A stretch of DNA of 64,000 nucleotides from Streptomyces parvus. GTDB taxonomy: Bacteria; Actinomycetota; Actinomycetes; Streptomycetales; Streptomycetaceae. Below the pieces are notes generated by a model, which saw only the letters and a list, made by a program, of their open reading frames with translations, made no database searches and was not told the DNA's origin. This document shows, piece after piece, positions 26,161 through 33,671 of this stretch. The position numbers and the translations under genes are program-made. Each line of letters begins with the position of its first letter. The first letter of the stretch is position 1. Location: positions 215,523 to 279,522 of the forward strand of contig NZ_BMRY01000011.1 of NCBI RefSeq assembly GCF_014648875.1, read 5' to 3'.

Positions 26161-27589
26161 AGGGGGTTCCTTCGGTCGTGGGGTGCAGTGCGGGAAGGTC
26201 GATGACGAATCTCGCGCCGCCCTCGGGGACCTCCTCGACGCGCACGGCACCGTCGTGCGCCTGGGCGATCTCGCGGACCAGCGCGAGCCCCAGGCCGATA
26301 CCGGTGGCGGCACGGCCGGGGACCGCGGTGCCGCCCTGGTAGAAACACTGAAAGATCCGCTCGCGGTCCTCCGGGGCCACACCGGGCCCGGTGTCCGCCA
26401 CCCACAGCAGCACCCGGCCGCGCAGAAGGCGCGACCCGATCTCGATGACGTCGCCCTCATCAGTGTGGCTGACCGCGTTGGCCGCGAGCTGCATCAGCGC
26501 CTGGGTGACTCGCTGTCCGTCCAGGTGCACATGGACGTCGGCGACCTCGGCCACGGTCCAGTGCCGCCGCCCCAGCGCCTGCGCCTTGGCCGCCGCGTCG
26601 ACCACGAGGTCGGTCAGGCTGGTCTGGCCGAGGGTGAGGAAGTCGGGGCGCTCGGCCCGGGCCAGGAGCAGCAGATCGTCCACGATCCGTCTCATCCGGT
26701 CCAGTTCGTCGAAGAGCAGGGCCCGGGTCTGGCGGTGGCGACTGCCGGCATCCTCGTCCATGAGCTCAAGGTGCCCCCGCAGGACCGTGATGGGGGTCCG
26801 CAGTTCGTGCGCCACCTCGTCCAGGAAGCGGCGTTGCGCGGTGAAGGCGCCGGACAGGCGGTCGAGCATGTGGTTGAACGTCTCGGCCAGGGCGGCCACG
26901 TCATCGCTCCCCCGCACCGGCAGCCGCTGGCTCAGGTCCGTCTCGCTGATCCGCTCGGCCGTCTGCCGGACGAGCCGGATCGGGGCCAGGACCCGGCCCG
27001 CGACCAGCCAGCTCGCCAGCCCCGCGACCACCAGGGCGAAGCAGCCCGAGGCCAGCAGCAGCCGCGCCATGTGGCGCTCCTGGCGCAACTCCTGGTCCCG
27101 GAAGGACAGCAGGACGAGCCGGGTGTCGGCGTGGTCGCCCGCCATCTGCACCGGGACGACGCCGTAGCGGACCTTGCCCGCCGGGGAGTCGAGCCATCGG
27201 ATACGGGTGTCCGCCGTACGTGCCATCAGGGCCACGACCGTCGGGTCCCGGTCCAGACGTGCGGGAGCCGGGCCCGGGCTGCGCCGGTCCGCCCGCCCGT
27301 CGACGACGCTGAAGAAGGCGCTGTTGTGCTCGGGGCGGTGGACCGCCATGAACGCGGTCAGCAACGCTGCTCCCGTGGTGAAACGCTCACCGGTGTACGG
27401 GTCACGGGAGGTGCGGGCGAACGTGCGCAGCTTGTCGGCCTCGGACAGGAGCCGTGCGTCGACCTGACGGTCCAGTTCCGCCTGCCAGACGATCGTGATG
27501 CCGAAGGTGGGCACGGCCAGGGCCGCGCCCAGCAGCAGGAGCATCCAGCCGACGATGCGGGAGCGCGCGCTGACGGTGCGCCCGATCAT
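26090..27589 (-). CDS. Two-component sensor histidine kinase
   Basis: A 499-residue kinase with a first membrane helix (~12-35), an extracellular sensor of about 130 residues, a second helix (~165-190, LLLASGCFALVVAGLASWLVA), a HAMP domain, a dimerisation domain with the phospho-accepting His in FLDEVAHELRTPI (~258), and an ATPase domain with N box NAVSHTDEG, G1 DTGPGVAP and G2 GIGLGLALV. The ligand is unknown. Its ATG shares one base with the stop of the upstream acidic membrane protein (TGATG), so the three genes form a coupled operon. Confidence 0.92.
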   Translation of the reverse strand: MIGRTVSARSRIVGWMLLLLGAALAVPTFGITIVWQAELDRQVDARLLSEADKLRTFARTSRDPYTGERFTTGAALLTAFMAVHRPEHNSAFFSVVDGRADRRSPGPAPARLDRDPTVVALMARTADTRIRWLDSPAGKVRYGVVPVQMAGDHADTRLVLLSFRDQELRQERHMARLLLASGCFALVVAGLASWLVAGRVLAPIRLVRQTAERISETDLSQRLPVRGSDDVAALAETFNHMLDRLSGAFTAQRRFLDEVAHELRTPITVLRGHLELMDEDAGSRHRQTRALLFDELDRMRRIVDDLLLLARAERPDFLTLGQTSLTDLVVDAAAKAQALGRRHWTVAEVADVHVHLDGQRVTQALMQLAANAVSHTDEGDVIEIGSRLLRGRVLLWVADTGPGVAPEDRERIFQCFYQGGTAVPGRAATGIGLGLALVREIAQAHDGAVRVEEVPEGGARFVIDLPALHPTTEGTPFEQDSDSRGRGANRRLRRKRPAP

Positions 27590-28071
27590 CAGTCGTCCCA
27601 CTCGTCGCCCGCATCCCCCCGATGGCCGGGGGGCACTTCCCCGTCGTCGTCCTCGTCGTCCTGCTCGTCCTCGTCGTCCAGATCGTCGTCGTCCACCTCA
27701 CCCCGTGGAGCCCGCGACGCGGCCTCGTCATCGCCGGCGATGGGTGAGCCCCCCTCATGCCCGCTGCCTCCGGGGCCCTCTCGGGATTCGTCCGTCGCGT
27801 CCTCGGCTGCGGGCGGGGGCGAGGGGGACACGGGCCGGCCACCCGAAGAGGTCCGGCTCGCATCGGGCAGGGGGGCGGGCGGTACCGCCGTGGGACGGGC
27901 GGGGCCGGGGGCAGCGGTGGACGACGGCGTCGGGCCGTGCAGAACGGGCACGACCACCGCCGGCCCCATGGAGGGCGGCACACTCTGCCCGGGCCATAGC
28001 CAGACGGTCAGCAACACCAAGGATCCCGCGCCACATCCCGCTAATACCGACCCCATCCCTCGCCACAGCAT
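27589..28071 (-). CDS. Membrane-anchored protein with Asp/Glu-rich tail, coupled to the sensor kinase
   Basis: About 160 residues. One membrane helix lies near the N-terminus (SVLAGCGAGSLVLLTVWLW), followed by a Pro/Ser-rich extracellular stretch and a very acidic C-terminus at ~140-155 dominated by Asp and Glu. The stop codon overlaps the kinase start by one base. No catalytic motif is seen. By position it may help sensing, for example by binding a metal or cation with its acidic tail outside the cell; this is inference. The start is uncertain: ATG 28071 is used, because upstream sequence has no good ribosome site in this frame. Confidence 0.6.
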   Translation of the reverse strand: MLWRGMGSVLAGCGAGSLVLLTVWLWPGQSVPPSMGPAVVVPVLHGPTPSSTAAPGPARPTAVPPAPLPDASRTSSGGRPVSPSPPPAAEDATDESREGPGGSGHEGGSPIAGDDEAASRAPRGEVDDDDLDDEDEQDDEDDDGEVPPGHRGDAGDEWDD

Positions 28072-28463
28072 CCGACCATTCTGCCTTCGCCCGCCCCTGG
28101 AAGCGGACTTGAGGAGAGCATTCTCATCTTCGGGCGACGACTCCCGTCCGCATCCCGCGACAGCACCGCCCTGCGAGCCGCCGCAAAGCGCCCCATACTC
28201 CGGCTCCACCCGTGTTCATCAGTGCCTTCGCGTGCATCGTGAGAGCGTGCGCGAGTCGCGCGCCGCTACGCCCGCGGTACTGGTCCGGCACAACTCGATC
28301 GAGCCGAATGAGCCCCGCGGGAGTCCGGTTCTCATGGTTCGGCATTGCCATTCATTGACAGACGCTCAAGCGCGCTTTTACATTCGGCCAGCGGGTCGAG
28401 GGAGAATTCCGTTACTCGGCCCGGCACCGCGAGTACCTTCCGCACCCATCACCGGAGGACCTC
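28072..28463. other. Divergent intergenic region between two-component operon and peptide operon
   Basis: These 392 bases separate the leftward acidic-protein/kinase/regulator operon from the rightward peptide operon. The only clear element is the promoter at 28355-28384. An imperfect dyad ATGG...CCAT (about 28334-28352) lies just upstream of its -35 and may be a regulator site. I see no credible gene. Confidence 0.5.
28355..28384 (+). promoter_or_regulatory. Consensus-like promoter of the peptide operon
   Basis: TTGACA (28355-28360), an 18-bp spacer, and TACATT (28379-28384) form a near-consensus housekeeping-sigma promoter. It lies about 80 bases before the ATG of the 51-residue precursor. 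Local base composition is less GC-rich than neighbouring regions. Confidence 0.65.
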
Positions 28464-28619
28464 ATGGAACAGCTGATCGAGAAGATGACCCAGGACCGCG
28501 TCTGGCAGAATTGGCTCGCCGCCAACTCCGCCCAGGGGTCCGCGAAGAACGGATGCATCAGCGCCGCACCCAAGAGCGGTTGCATCAGTGCCGCACCGAA
28601 GTCCGGCTGTATTTCCTGA
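28464..28619 (+). CDS. Candidate RiPP precursor peptide with triplicated Cys-containing core
   Basis: A 51-residue peptide. Residues 1-27 form a leader-like amphipathic segment (MEQLIEKMTQDRVWQNW, then LAANSAQGSA). Residues 28-51 are three units of K-(N/S)-G-C-I-S-A-A-P, the last cut after I-S, so the peptide ends in Cys-Ile-Ser. Cysteines are at 31, 40 and 49, lysines at 28, 37 and 46. GGAGG lies five bases before the ATG and a strong promoter lies upstream. The repeat units differ at the DNA level almost only in synonymous positions, which argues that the peptide is translated and selected. It heads a gene set with an adenylate-forming enzyme, a GRDP-like protein and an exporter. I know of no named family; a structural or signalling peptide is the alternative. 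Confidence 0.75.
   Translation: MEQLIEKMTQDRVWQNWLAANSAQGSAKNGCISAAPKSGCISAAPKSGCIS
28545..28616 (+). repeat. 27-bp (nine-codon) tandem repeat in the precursor core
   Basis: Units start at 28545, 28572 and 28599, the last being 18 bp long. At protein level the units are identical apart from Asn/Ser at position 2. At DNA level the Gly codon is GGA, GGT, GGC; Cys TGC, TGC, TGT; Ile ATC, ATC, ATT; Ser AGC, AGT, TCC; Pro CCC, CCG. So the repeats are old and held constant by selection on the peptide. Confidence 0.85.
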
Positions 28620-28701
28620 TCCACTGCGGGGCGCCCGGGGCCGTGTCTGCCGGAGCTCGCCCAGCCACCGCGGCGCGTCCTCGGGCGTCCCCGCACGGAC
28701 T

Positions 28702-28743
28702 CTCTCATAGCCCAAATTTCTCCAGCTGTGCGAAAAATGAGAG
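28702..28743 (+). promoter_or_regulatory. Possible RNA hairpin covering the ribosome site of the adenylate-forming gene
   Basis: CTCTCAT (28702-28708) is complementary to ATGAGAG (28737-28743), which overlaps the GAGGGA ribosome site (28741-28746) of the next gene. The 28-base loop is long, so stability is doubtful. If formed it would lower translation of the enzyme relative to the precursor, a ratio often seen in peptide operons. Confidence 0.3.
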
Positions 28744-28750
28744 GGAATTA

Positions 28751-29992
28751 ATGAAAGGCCAGCCGACCGACGAGGTCATCGACCTCATACGCGACATACC
28801 GATCTACCAGGAGTCCTTGGCCAAGGGCCACTTCCCCGTGCTCGACAAAGCGGAGATCGCCCGCGGGTTCCCCGGCAACTGGATGACGCCCCGACTGGCC
28901 GCGGCGTTGGAGAACGGCGAGGCGGAGTTCGTTCTGTCCACCGGCACCAACCACGCCCGGATGCGGATCATACGACCGCCGTTCTTCCTGCTCCGCTCGT
29001 ACTACGAACTGTGGCGCGGCCACCCCGACATCGGCGGGACCTGGGACTCGGGCTGTCCCCGCGTCTCCCTGACCACGGTCCTCGCGACGGAGCACGTGGC
29101 ACGGGTCAACGCGGCCCGTCGCGGTGTCGAACGCGAGCGGGTGTCGAGCCTGGCCGACCGCCGGCTGGACGAGCGCACCTGCTATCTCAACCTCCGCCTG
29201 GATCCGGCGCGGTGGGACCGCCAGGACGTCCTGCGGATGCTCCGCGAGATCGACCAGGTCCGGTCCGCACATCCGCAGGGTCAGTACCATCTCGACTGCT
29301 CCGGCTATCACTTGGCGCATCTCGTCCGAAAGGCCGAGGCGTGGGGCCTGGGGAACGCGTTCCCGGAGCCGGCCAGCATCATCCACGCCTATGAGTACAC
29401 CCCGGTGAACGTGCGGCGCTTCCTGCACCAACGCTTCGCCTGCCCGGTCATCGACCTGTTCGGCAGTACGGAGTTGGGCTATCTGTACTACAGCGACCGG
29501 GAGGGAAGGTACTGGCCGCATCTCGACGGGATGAGCGTCGAACTGCATCCGGTGGCCCCCGGAAGCACGATCCATCAACTCGTCGTCACCAGTGTGCGCA
29601 ATCCCCACATGCCGCTCGTCCGCTACGGGTCGGGCGATTGTGTGCGCACCCTGGACGGCACGCCGGACCCCGCGGGAATCGTCCAGTTCTGCGGCCGGCT
29701 CAAGGAATTGCTCCCCACACCGAACGGACCCGTCGCCCAGGGCGACCTCGACCGGCGCATCGCGGCTGTATCCCCCCGTATCTTCCTGCACCAACTCCGC
29801 CTCCACGGCGAAGCGGAGGCCACTCTCCTCCACACGACGTTCACCGGCGAACCGCTCGGAAAGTCCGAGACCGATTCGCTACGGCAGAGCACCGCCGAAC
29901 TGACCGGGCGGAACTGCCGGGTCGAACACCGCACCCGTATCCCCATCGGGCCCTCAGGCAAGTACGCCTGGCTCACCTCCCACCGCACCTGA
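28751..29992 (+). CDS. Adenylate-forming enzyme (PaaK/LuxE/F390 synthetase-like), candidate peptide-modifying enzyme
   Basis: A 413-residue ANL-superfamily protein. The P-loop reads LSTGT at residues 62-66, replacing the usual TSGTTG. Later motifs are DLFGSTELGYLYY (~235, the A5-like region), VRYGSGD (~290, the A7-like Asp) and a C-terminal lid Lys404 in GPSGKYAW. Such enzymes make an acyl-adenylate and pass the acyl group to a thiol, amine or phosphate. Its place 131 bases after the precursor and before an exporter suggests that it activates either a small acid for attachment to the peptide or a carboxylate of the peptide. Codon use is slightly less GC-biased than that of neighbours. A role in ordinary phenylacetate catabolism is unlikely: no paa genes are near. 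Confidence 0.8.
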   Translation: MKGQPTDEVIDLIRDIPIYQESLAKGHFPVLDKAEIARGFPGNWMTPRLAAALENGEAEFVLSTGTNHARMRIIRPPFFLLRSYYELWRGHPDIGGTWDSGCPRVSLTTVLATEHVARVNAARRGVERERVSSLADRRLDERTCYLNLRLDPARWDRQDVLRMLREIDQVRSAHPQGQYHLDCSGYHLAHLVRKAEAWGLGNAFPEPASIIHAYEYTPVNVRRFLHQRFACPVIDLFGSTELGYLYYSDREGRYWPHLDGMSVELHPVAPGSTIHQLVVTSVRNPHMPLVRYGSGDCVRTLDGTPDPAGIVQFCGRLKELLPTPNGPVAQGDLDRRIAAVSPRIFLHQLRLHGEAEATLLHTTFTGEPLGKSETDSLRQSTAELTGRNCRVEHRTRIPIGPSGKYAWLTSHRT

Positions 29993-30024
29993 CGGCCACC
30001 GCCCTCCCTCCGGAAAAGGATTCC

Positions 30025-30540
30025 ATGACCAGCGGACGAACAGTCTCCGCCGATGACCTCAGAAATCTGATCGGCGAGGACCTGCACACCGAAGTGGTGC
30101 AGCATTTCCAGCAGAAGTCACCTGACACATCCCCCGACTTCATGGAACGACAGATCACCGAATGCCTGCGTTATCTCTATCTCGTCTCCCTGCACCGCGA
30201 CCGTCTCAGCGGCCTTTTCCTGCCGGTCGAACAGGACATCGACGAGATATGGCACTACCTCATCCTGCAGACCCGCGAATACCGTGAACTGTGCGAAGAA
30301 CGGCTCCCCGGCCGGTTCTTCATCAACCACCGCAGCATCGCCTACGAGAGCTACCAGGAAGGCCCGGGGCGCGAACAGGCACTGGAGGAGGCTCTGCGCT
30401 GGATCCCCCTGTACTGCCAGGAATTCGGGCCGTTCGACGAAGGCGCACTGCCGCACTGGACCATGGTGAGATTCCTCCACGAGCAGATGCTCCTCTCACT
30501 CGCGGACATCTCGGGCCTGAAACCCACTCCCGTGGCCTGA
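30025..30540 (+). CDS. GRDP-like (PF07173-type) small protein in the peptide operon
   Basis: A 171-residue soluble protein. The segment VEQDIDEIWHYLILQTREYRELC... (residues 68-90) fits the core of the glycine-rich-domain-protein-like family: Asp, Ile-Trp-His (76-77), Thr83, Tyr86, Cys90. That family is best known from plants and fungi and occurs in bacteria without assigned chemistry. It starts 32 bases after the adenylate-forming gene, with AAGGA four bases before the ATG, so it is the same transcript. It may bind the peptide or act as a second tailoring factor; the His/Cys pattern could bind metal. Function is not established. Confidence 0.65.
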   Translation: MTSGRTVSADDLRNLIGEDLHTEVVQHFQQKSPDTSPDFMERQITECLRYLYLVSLHRDRLSGLFLPVEQDIDEIWHYLILQTREYRELCEERLPGRFFINHRSIAYESYQEGPGREQALEEALRWIPLYCQEFGPFDEGALPHWTMVRFLHEQMLLSLADISGLKPTPVA

Positions 30541-30580
30541 AAGACCGCCCTTCGCCCGTACGACGATCGGATGCCCAACC

Positions 30581-31897
30581 ATGTCGACGCGCGGCAGACA
30601 GCCGGCGGCCACGGGTGAAGTACCGGAACAGCGGCGCGTTCTGGCCGTGCTGGTACTCGCCCAGACCATCGGCGGGGCCGGTCTCACGGCGGGAATCACC
30701 GTCGGAGCCCTGCTCGCCGAGGAGATGCTCGGCTCCACCGGCCTCGCCGGAGTGCCGAGTGCGCTCTTCACCGCGGGGGCCGCACTCGGCGCGCTCGGCA
30801 TCGGCAGGATCTGCACCCTGCGGGGCCGCCGCGCCGGGCTGACACTGGGCTATGCGGTCGGGACGGTCGGCAGCATCGGCGTGGTGGCGGCCGCCGCCGC
30901 CGGAAGCGTCGTGCTGCTCCTCCCGGCTCTCCTGGTGTACGGAACGGGTACGGCCACGGGCCTCATGGCGCGCTACGCCGGCGCGGACCTGGCCGCACCC
31001 GCCCGGCGCGGACGGGCCGTCAGCACGGTGCTGGTCGCCACCACTCTGGGGGCGGTGACCGGGCCCGTCCTGGTGACGCCGACCGGCGAGATCGCGCAGG
31101 CCTTGGGCGTGCCGCGGCTCACCGGGCCCTTCCTGCTGGCGGCCGTGGCGTTCGCCGCCGCCGCGATCGCTCTCGCCTGCCTGCTCAGACCCGATCCGCT
31201 CCGCCTCGCCCGCTCCCTGGCCGTCTCTCTCCGCGCCGTCCCCGGCGACGGTGCCGAGAGCGACGGCGGAGAGTGGCCGGCCGGGACGGGTGACGGCACG
31301 GCCGCGCCCACCGGGAGACGCGACGTCGCCGTCGGCACGACCGTGATGGTCCTGACCCAGGCCGTGATGATCGCGGTCATGACCATGACCCCTGTGCACA
31401 TGCTGGCGCACGGCGGGTCGGCCCAGGCCGCGGGACTCGTGATCTCCCTGCACGTCGCGGCCATGTTCCTGCCCTCCCCTCTCACCGGGCTGCTCGTCGA
31501 CCGCGTCGGCAGGCGGTGGGTCGCCCGCGCCTCCGGACCGCTGCTGCTGGCCGCGGGAGGACTCGCCGCCCTGGCGCCGGCGGATTCGGTGCCCCTGATC
31601 AGTGCCGCGCTCGTGCTGCTGGGTCTGGGCTGGAACTTCGGACTGATCAGCGGCACCGCGATCGTCACCGACGCCCTCCCCCCGGAACGGCGCGCCACGA
31701 CCCAGGGGGTGGTGGACGTGGGACTCGCGGTCGCCGGCGCCACCGGAAGTCTGGTCTCGGGTCTGGCCGTCGCGCGGTACGGCTTCACGTCGATGGCCCT
31801 CGCCTGCGGGCTGGCGGCGCTGCTGGTCCTTCCGGTGGTGGGACGTCCGTCGCACCGCGCACCCCGCGCGACCGCTCCCACCGGGCCGGGCGGATGA
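30581..31897 (+). CDS. MFS transporter, likely exporter of the peptide operon
   Basis: A 438-residue permease with 12 predicted membrane helices split by a hydrophilic central loop (~215-250). Helix-2/3 loop features (GRICTLRGRRAGL) and the repeat equivalent (DRVGRRWVARASG) are major-facilitator motif A variants. It begins 40 bases after the GRDP-like gene on the same strand and is the last gene before a terminator. By position it would export the finished peptide product or give self-resistance. MFS proteins mostly carry small molecules, so the product may be small after processing. Confidence 0.85.
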   Translation: MSTRGRQPAATGEVPEQRRVLAVLVLAQTIGGAGLTAGITVGALLAEEMLGSTGLAGVPSALFTAGAALGALGIGRICTLRGRRAGLTLGYAVGTVGSIGVVAAAAAGSVVLLLPALLVYGTGTATGLMARYAGADLAAPARRGRAVSTVLVATTLGAVTGPVLVTPTGEIAQALGVPRLTGPFLLAAVAFAAAAIALACLLRPDPLRLARSLAVSLRAVPGDGAESDGGEWPAGTGDGTAAPTGRRDVAVGTTVMVLTQAVMIAVMTMTPVHMLAHGGSAQAAGLVISLHVAAMFLPSPLTGLLVDRVGRRWVARASGPLLLAAGGLAALAPADSVPLISAALVLLGLGWNFGLISGTAIVTDALPPERRATTQGVVDVGLAVAGATGSLVSGLAVARYGFTSMALACGLAALLVLPVVGRPSHRAPRATAPTGPGG

Positions 31898-31936
31898 GGA
31901 CCGGGCTCCGAACGGACGGGGCGGAACGAGGGCGGA

Positions 31937-31960
31937 GCGGGCCGACGCTTTTCGGCCCGC
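31937..31960 (+). terminator. Terminator of the peptide operon
   Basis: GCGGGCCGA pairs with TCGGCCCGC (9 bp) around a 6-base loop, 40 bases after the MFS stop codon. Confidence 0.65.
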
Positions 31961-32220
31961 GGACGATCTCCCCGACGCGGAACCGGTCTGCATGCCCCTA
32001 TGGCCAAACGCTATTCGCTTCCCGCCCGAGCGCGTCCGCTCCGTTCCCGATCAAGAGCGCGAGCACCGGTCGAAGCCGTCGCTCATCAGCGAAAGGACCC
32101 CGCCGTTAACGAAAGCTTTAACCTCGCTTTGGCGGGCCGGGCGCACAGAACCTGCGTAAAACGGATAACCCAAAGATTGGGGCTCCCCATCCGGCACATC
32201 GTGGGCTTAACTTAGGTGGC
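31961..32220. other. Intergenic region upstream of the Gln/Pro-rich protein gene
   Basis: Together with 31898-31936 this makes a gap of over 300 bases. A 71-codon open frame from 32000 lacks a ribosome site and coding bias and is rejected. The part 32100-32215 is AT-richer (GTTAACGAAAGCTTTAACC, AAAACGGATAACCC) and probably carries the promoter of the gene at 32221. No clear -35/-10 pair stands out. Confidence 0.45.
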
Positions 32221-32706
32221 ATGACGTCCCCCCGCTCCACCTTCGGCGGCGGCTACTACGCCGCGTCGTTCCCCGACACTCCGATCTACGACTCCTTGGT
32301 CGCGGAGCGGGGAACCCCTCAGATCGCCCCCATCCGTGTGCCGGCCGCGTACGACACCGGCAACAGCTATCTGCCGGCCCTGCCGTCGGCGCTGCCGGCC
32401 CTGCCCGCGGCCCCGTCGCAGCAGACCGGCTCCTACGGCTACCCGCAGCAGCAGCCGATGCCGCAGTACCAGCAGGCTCCGTCGCAACAGGCGCCGATGC
32501 AGCACGCCCAGCTGCAGCACGCGCCCGCGCCGTACATCCCGCAGCAGCCCTCGGCGGTCCGCGGCTATCCGCAGCAGCCCCAGCCGCCGCGCCCCGCGCC
32601 CGCCACCGGGTACGAGTCGATGCGTCCGGCCTCGACGCGCCCCGTGCCCGCCCAGTCGCCGTACGAGGACCCGTACAACCGGCCGTACCAGAGCCGGGGG
32701 TACTGA
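32221..32706 (+). CDS. Gln/Pro/Tyr-rich conserved Streptomyces protein, unknown function
   Basis: A 161-residue protein. A conserved-looking N-terminus (TFGGGYYAASFPDTPIYDSL, then VAERGTPQIAPIRVP) is followed from residue ~45 by a low-complexity region rich in Gln, Pro and Tyr (PQQQPMPQYQQAPSQQAP). There is no signal peptide or membrane helix. AGGTGG lies directly before the ATG. The composition suggests a disordered cytoplasmic protein or interaction tail. Streptomyces genomes often have such a protein, but I do not assign a role. Confidence 0.7.
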   Translation: MTSPRSTFGGGYYAASFPDTPIYDSLVAERGTPQIAPIRVPAAYDTGNSYLPALPSALPALPAAPSQQTGSYGYPQQQPMPQYQQAPSQQAPMQHAQLQHAPAPYIPQQPSAVRGYPQQPQPPRPAPATGYESMRPASTRPVPAQSPYEDPYNRPYQSRGY

Positions 32707-32883
32707 ACCGCCGCCCCTCTCCGTACGGCACGGTGCGCCGGGGGACGCACCAGGCAACCTCCGGCGGCTGAAAGTGGTCTGGAGGTACGGAGGCCGGGCT
32801 CGGCATCTCGACGATCCACCGCACCACGGGCCCGCCGAGGCAGGCCGCGGGGACATCGATCGACGGGAAGACGGGGGCACGGC

Positions 32884-33504
32884 GTGAGGGGGCAGTGGGT
32901 ACTGCTGTGGGCTCTGCTGCGCGGGCGGAACAATCCGCTGCGCCGTGCCACCGACCGCCGCGAGGCCTGGGTGGCGCTCGGAGCGCTGCTGCTTCTCGTG
33001 GTCGGGGCCCCGGCCGCGGGCTGGGCGGGCGGTTCGGCCGCCGACGCCGCCCTCCAGAAGTCCGTACGCGCCCAGCACCAGGAACGCCGCCCCGTCGACG
33101 CGGTCGTGGTGGGCCGTGCGCCGGGACGGGACCGGTACGTGGGTGATCCCGAGGGCGGCTCCGAGCGGGCCGCACGCATCTGGGTGGTGGCGTCGTGGCA
33201 GGCCCCGGACGGCAGCCCGCGCACCGGGGAGGTGGCCACCGCGTCGGGGCCCGGCGCACCCGGGTCCCCACTGCGGATCTGGACGGACGGGGCGGGCCTT
33301 CCGGTTGCCCCGCCGATGGACGGGCGCGCCGCCCGGTCCCACGCGGTGCTGGCCGGTATCGGTACGTTCCTGCTCGCCGCCGGATGTGTCGAGGCGGGCC
33401 GCAGGGTGGTCGTAGGGCACATGGTGCGCCGGCGGTACGCGCGTCTGGACCGGGAGTGGGCCGCGGCGGGCGCGGGCTGGGGCCGGGCCGGAACGGGCGG
33501 CTGA
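32884..33504 (+). CDS. Rv1733c-type two-helix membrane protein
   Basis: A 206-residue protein with helices at ~27-48 (AWVALGALLLLVVGAPAAGW) and ~153-175 (LAGIGTFLLAAGCVEAG). The extracellular loop between holds RPVDAVVVGRAP and AARIWVVASWQAPDGSPRTGEV. This topology and the loop motif (V-x-W-x-x-x-D-G-x-x-R-x-G) are those of the Rv1733c family, common in actinobacteria in many copies; Rv1733c itself is a dormancy antigen of M. tuberculosis. No enzymatic function is known. GTG start. Confidence 0.75.
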   Translation: MRGQWVLLWALLRGRNNPLRRATDRREAWVALGALLLLVVGAPAAGWAGGSAADAALQKSVRAQHQERRPVDAVVVGRAPGRDRYVGDPEGGSERAARIWVVASWQAPDGSPRTGEVATASGPGAPGSPLRIWTDGAGLPVAPPMDGRAARSHAVLAGIGTFLLAAGCVEAGRRVVVGHMVRRRYARLDREWAAAGAGWGRAGTGG

Positions 33505-33671
33505 CCACACTCTCCGCCGGCCGGACGCGGCGGTGGGCGACATCGGCCCGAGGGGCCGACTCGTCAACTCCCGGCCCTCACGCGCGCTACGGTGGTCCGA
33601 CCCCGTCCGCCTCCCCGGCGACGGACGGGCCCGAGGCAGCGCACAGCACGAGGTGGGGGCACAGCAACGCC

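Noticed and set aside
28545..28616. The 27-bp repeats as a CRISPR or non-coding repeat array
   Set aside because: Units are directly joined without spacers, keep the codon frame and vary at synonymous positions.
28464..28619. The 51-residue peptide as a lanthipeptide or lasso precursor
   Set aside because: No LanB/C/M/KC, B- or C-type lasso proteins or matching leader motifs occur nearby, and the Cys-Ile-Ser repeat does not fit known cores.
26078..29992. A 1304-codon plus-strand frame ending in the adenylate-forming enzyme
   Set aside because: Only the part from 28751 has a ribosome site and protein-like sequence; the front is antisense to the two-component genes.
32000..32215. A 71-codon frame before the Gln/Pro-rich gene
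   Set aside because: No Shine-Dalgarno, Arg-rich, no domain or helix; it overlaps the likely promoter of the next gene.
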